Assembly (NCBI GenBank): GCA_021791815.1
Contig: JAJYVV010000005.1
Coordinates: forward strand, 1 to 48,189
DNA length: 48,189 nucleotides
Direction of reading: 5' to 3'
Source of the DNA: Bacillota bacterium
GTDB taxonomy: Bacteria; Bacillota; Sulfobacillia; RBS10-35; JAJYVN01
Both the position numbers and the translations under genes were made by a program. The notes below the pieces were generated by a model. That model was not told the origin of the DNA, ran no database searches, and was given only the letters and a program-made list of their open reading frames with translations. This document shows positions 45,545 through 48,189 of this stretch, piece after piece. Within the stretch, counting starts at the first letter, position 1. Each line of letters begins with the position of its first letter.

Positions 45545-47647
45545 TCAGGTCCGGCCGCCCACCCCGGCCCGGCCCCTGATCAGCGTCTCGGCGATGTGCC
45601 GCGGCACTTCCTCGTAATGGTGGAAGTCCATGCTGTGCGTCCCGCGGCCCTGGGTCCGGGAGCGGAGGTTCGTGACATACCCGAACATCTCCGCCAGGGG
45701 CACCAGCGCGCGGATCACCTGCGAGCCCGCGCGCCGCTCCATGCCCTCCACGTGGCCCCGGCGCGCGTTGAGGTCGCCGATCACGTCGCCCATATACTCC
45801 TCGGGCACGGCGCACTCCACGCGCATCACCGGTTCCAGGAGGCACGGACCCGCGCGCTGCGCGGCGTCCTTCAACGCAAGGGACCCCGCGATCTTGAAGG
45901 CCATCTCCGACGAGTCCACCTCGTGGTACGACCCGTCGTGGAGCGTGGCGCGCACGTCGACGACGGGGAAGCCCGCGATCAGCCCGCCCGCCATGGCCTC
46001 CCGGATGCCCTGGTCGACCGCCGGAATATACTCCTTCGGAACGACCCCGCCGACGATCTTGTTGACGAACTCGTAGCCCTTGCCCCGCTCCAGCGGCTCG
46101 AAAAGCACGACGCAGTGCCCGTACTGGCCGCGGCCGCCCGACTGCCGCACGAAGCGGCCGACGGCGTCCGCGGACCGGGTGAAGGACTCCTTGTAGGCCA
46201 CCTGGGGCTTGCCGACCGTCACGTCGACCTTGAACTCGCGCCGCATGCGGTCGACCATGATCTCCAACTGGAGCTCACCGACGCCTGCGATGATCGTCTG
46301 ACCCGTCTCATGGTCGGTGAAATAGCGGAACGTCGGGTCCTCCTCGGCCAGCTTCGCCAGCGTCTCGCTCATCTTGTCCTGGTCCGCCTGCGTCTTCGGT
46401 TCGATGGCCTCCGAGATGACGGGCTCCAGGAACTGCATGGCCTCGAGCTGGATCGGGTGCTCCTCGGTACAGAGCGTGTCGCCCGTGCCCGTGTCGCGCA
46501 GGCCCACCGCGGCGGCGATATCGCCCGTGCGCACCTCGTCGATGTCCTCACGGTGGTTGGCATGCATGAGCAGGAGGCGGCTGATCCGCTCCCGGCGCCG
46601 CCTCTTCGCGTTCCACACGTAGCTGCCGGCCTTGAGCGTGCCGGCGTAGACGCGGATGAACGTGATCCGGCCCACGTAGGGATCGGTGGCGATCTTGAAC
46701 GCGAGGGCGGTGAAGGCCTCGTCGTCCGAAGGATGCCGCGCCTCCGCCTCTCCGGAATCCGGCTGGATGCCCTCGATGGCCGGCACGTCGAGGGGCGACG
46801 GCAGGTAATGGACCACCGCGTCGAGCAGCGGCTGCACGCCCTTGTTGCGGTAGGCCGCGCCGCAGGTGACGGGCACGATGCGCCGCGCGCAGGTGCCGCG
46901 GCGGAGGCCTTCCCGGATCTCCTCCGGGCTCAGCGCGCCGCTGTCGAAATACCTGGCCATCAGGGCATCGTCCTGTTCGGCCGCCGCCTCCATCAGCCGC
47001 TCGCGGTAGCGGGCGACCTGCTCCTCCATCTCGGGCGGAACGCTGGTCTCCTCGCTGTGCGTGCCCAGGTCGTCCGTGTACACGACCGCCCGCCCGGTCA
47101 CGAGGTCCACGACGCCGCGGAAGGCGTCCTCCGCCCCGATGGGCAGCTGGATGGGCACGGGGTGGGCGCCGAGCCGCTCCCGGATCTGTTCCACGACGCG
47201 TTCGAACTCGGCGCCGACCACGTCCATCTTGTTGATGAACGCGATCCGCGGCACGCGGTAGCGGTCCGCCTGGCGCCAGACCGTCTCCGACTGCGGCTCC
47301 ACGCCTTCCTTGGCGGCGAACACGGCGATGGCGCCGTCGAGCACCCGCAGCGAGCGCTCCACCTCGACGGTGAAGTCCACGTGCCCGGGCGTATCGATGA
47401 TGTTGATGCGGTGATCCTTCCAGAAGCATGTGGTGGCCGCGGAGGTGATGGTGATGCCCCGCTCCTGCTCCTGGACCATCCAGTCCATGGTCGCCGCGCC
47501 CTCGTGCACCTCCCCCATCCGGTGGACTCGCCCCGTGTAGAAGAGGATGCGCTCGGTGGTTGTGGTCTTGCCCGCGTCGATGTGCGCCGAGATCCCGATA
47601 TTCCTCAGGCGGCGCAGCGCTTCCAGCCGATCGCCCGTCGTGGCCAT
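45545..47647 (-). CDS. fusA: Elongation factor G
   Basis: A 700-residue EF-G catalysing translocation. The GTPase motifs are [56 protein letters not shown] and [12 protein letters not shown]. Domain IV shows [16 protein letters not shown] and [24 protein letters not shown], and the end is [28 protein letters not shown] 47647 has GGGGGAGGTGA 7-8 nt upstream. Length and domain set are those of canonical ribosomal EF-G, not the FusB/tetracycline-protection paralogues. Confidence 0.98.
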   Translation of the reverse strand: MATTGDRLEALRRLRNIGISAHIDAGKTTTTERILFYTGRVHRMGEVHEGAATMDWMVQEQERGITITSAATTCFWKDHRINIIDTPGHVDFTVEVERSLRVLDGAIAVFAAKEGVEPQSETVWRQADRYRVPRIAFINKMDVVGAEFERVVEQIRERLGAHPVPIQLPIGAEDAFRGVVDLVTGRAVVYTDDLGTHSEETSVPPEMEEQVARYRERLMEAAAEQDDALMARYFDSGALSPEEIREGLRRGTCARRIVPVTCGAAYRNKGVQPLLDAVVHYLPSPLDVPAIEGIQPDSGEAEARHPSDDEAFTALAFKIATDPYVGRITFIRVYAGTLKAGSYVWNAKRRRRERISRLLLMHANHREDIDEVRTGDIAAAVGLRDTGTGDTLCTEEHPIQLEAMQFLEPVISEAIEPKTQADQDKMSETLAKLAEEDPTFRYFTDHETGQTIIAGVGELQLEIMVDRMRREFKVDVTVGKPQVAYKESFTRSADAVGRFVRQSGGRGQYGHCVVLFEPLERGKGYEFVNKIVGGVVPKEYIPAVDQGIREAMAGGLIAGFPVVDVRATLHDGSYHEVDSSEMAFKIAGSLALKDAAQRAGPCLLEPVMRVECAVPEEYMGDVIGDLNARRGHVEGMERRAGSQVIRALVPLAEMFGYVTNLRSRTQGRGTHSMDFHHYEEVPRHIAETLIRGRAGVGGRT

Positions 47648-47682
47648 CGCCCGTCACCTCCCCCTTGTGCGAGGACGCGTCT

Positions 47683-48153
47683 TCACCACCGGTAGTGGGC
47701 GAAGGCGCGGTTGGCCTCGGCCATACGGTGGATGTCTTCCTTCTGGCGGACGGCGGCGCCGGAGTTGTTCGCCGCGTCCATGATCTCGGCGGCCAGCCGG
47801 GCGGACATGCCGCGGTCGCTCCGCCGCCGGGCGAAGCCGACGAGCCAGCGCATGGACAGGCTCACCCTGCGCTCCGGGCGCACCTCGCTCGGCACCGGCA
47901 GGGTGGACCCGCCGACGCGGCGCGGCCGCACCTCCAGCGACGGCGAGATGTTGCGCAGGGCGGCCTCATAGACCTCGAGCGGGGCCCGCTTGGTCCGGTC
48001 GGCGATGATGTCGAACGCCCCGTACACCAAGCGCTGGGCGACGCCCTTCTTCCCGTCCTGCATCACCTTGTGGATGAGGCGAGTCACGACCTCGCTCCCG
48101 TAGACGGGGTCCGGGCCGATCTCCCGCCTGCTCGTCGTCCCGCGCCTCGGCAC
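47683..48153 (-). CDS. rpsG: 30S ribosomal protein S7
   Basis: A 156-residue S7: [87 protein letters not shown] and [35 protein letters not shown]. It is the 16S 3-prime-domain assembly protein. GTG 48153 has GGGAGGG 7 nt upstream. rpsL would be expected just beyond the right edge; the last 36 nt show no identifiable gene. Confidence 0.97.
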   Translation of the reverse strand: MPRRGTTSRREIGPDPVYGSEVVTRLIHKVMQDGKKGVAQRLVYGAFDIIADRTKRAPLEVYEAALRNISPSLEVRPRRVGGSTLPVPSEVRPERRVSLSMRWLVGFARRRSDRGMSARLAAEIMDAANNSGAAVRQKEDIHRMAEANRAFAHYRW

Positions 48154-48189
48154 GCCGTGTCCCTCCCGCCACCGTCCCCGCCTGGCGGC

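Overview
The window is about 48 kb of very GC-rich DNA (low- to mid-70s % GC by eye). It looks like a chromosomal segment of a spore-forming, thermaerobacter/symbiobacterium-like member of the Bacillota. That placement is inferred from gene content and order: a ribosomal super-operon ending in ecfA-ecfT-truA-rplM-rpsI-cwlD, the spore-cortex amidase CwlD, a KOW-domain gene between map and infA, zinc-type S14, S4 and L36, and a yojF-bshB2 bacillithiol pair. No rRNA, tRNA, IS element, CRISPR array or prophage gene was seen.

Left part (1-21.6 kb), metabolic and accessory genes on both strands. In order: an FAD-dependent oxidoreductase; a small membrane protein; a single-chain molybdenum hydroxylase (2Fe-2S domains fused to a circularly permuted Moco domain); a UgtP/MurG-like glycosyltransferase; a MarR regulator with a DHA2 drug-efflux pump; a divergent serine-type operon (class V aminotransferase and SerA); a translationally coupled pair made of a polytopic membrane protein and a membrane-anchored SCO-like/Asp-box propeller fusion; yojF-bshB2; a small exported protein; cbiA translationally coupled to argF; a biotin carboxylase; and an SDR. 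Clear sigma-A-type promoters are visible for marR, the aminotransferase operon and argF. The marR transcript is predicted to be leaderless or nearly so.

Right part (21.6-48.2 kb) is one long minus-strand block read from the right edge: rpsG, fusA, tuf, rpsJ, rplC, rplD, rplW, rplB, rpsS, rplV, rpsC, rplP, rpmC, rpsQ, rplN, rplX, rplE, rpsN, rplF, rpsH order (S8 precedes L6), rplR, rpsE, rplO, secY, adk, map, KOW gene, infA, rpmJ, rpsM, rpsK, rpsD, rpoA, rplQ, fused ecfA1A2, ecfT, truA, rplM, rpsI, cwlD. rpmD (L30) is absent from its usual place between rpsE and rplO. Many genes start with GTG or TTG, and many neighbours overlap as GTGA/ATGA. ecfT appears to lack any ATG/GTG/TTG start that would keep its conserved N-terminus. 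Internal regulatory candidates are a promoter inside truA ahead of rplM, an AT-rich symmetrical element between map and the KOW gene, and a perfect 30-bp palindrome between tuf and rpsJ.

Best candidates for something undescribed are the SCO-propeller/membrane-protein pair (12019-14921), the single-chain permuted molybdenum hydroxylase, and the start-codon problem in ecfT. All functional calls come from motif recognition by eye; no database search was run.
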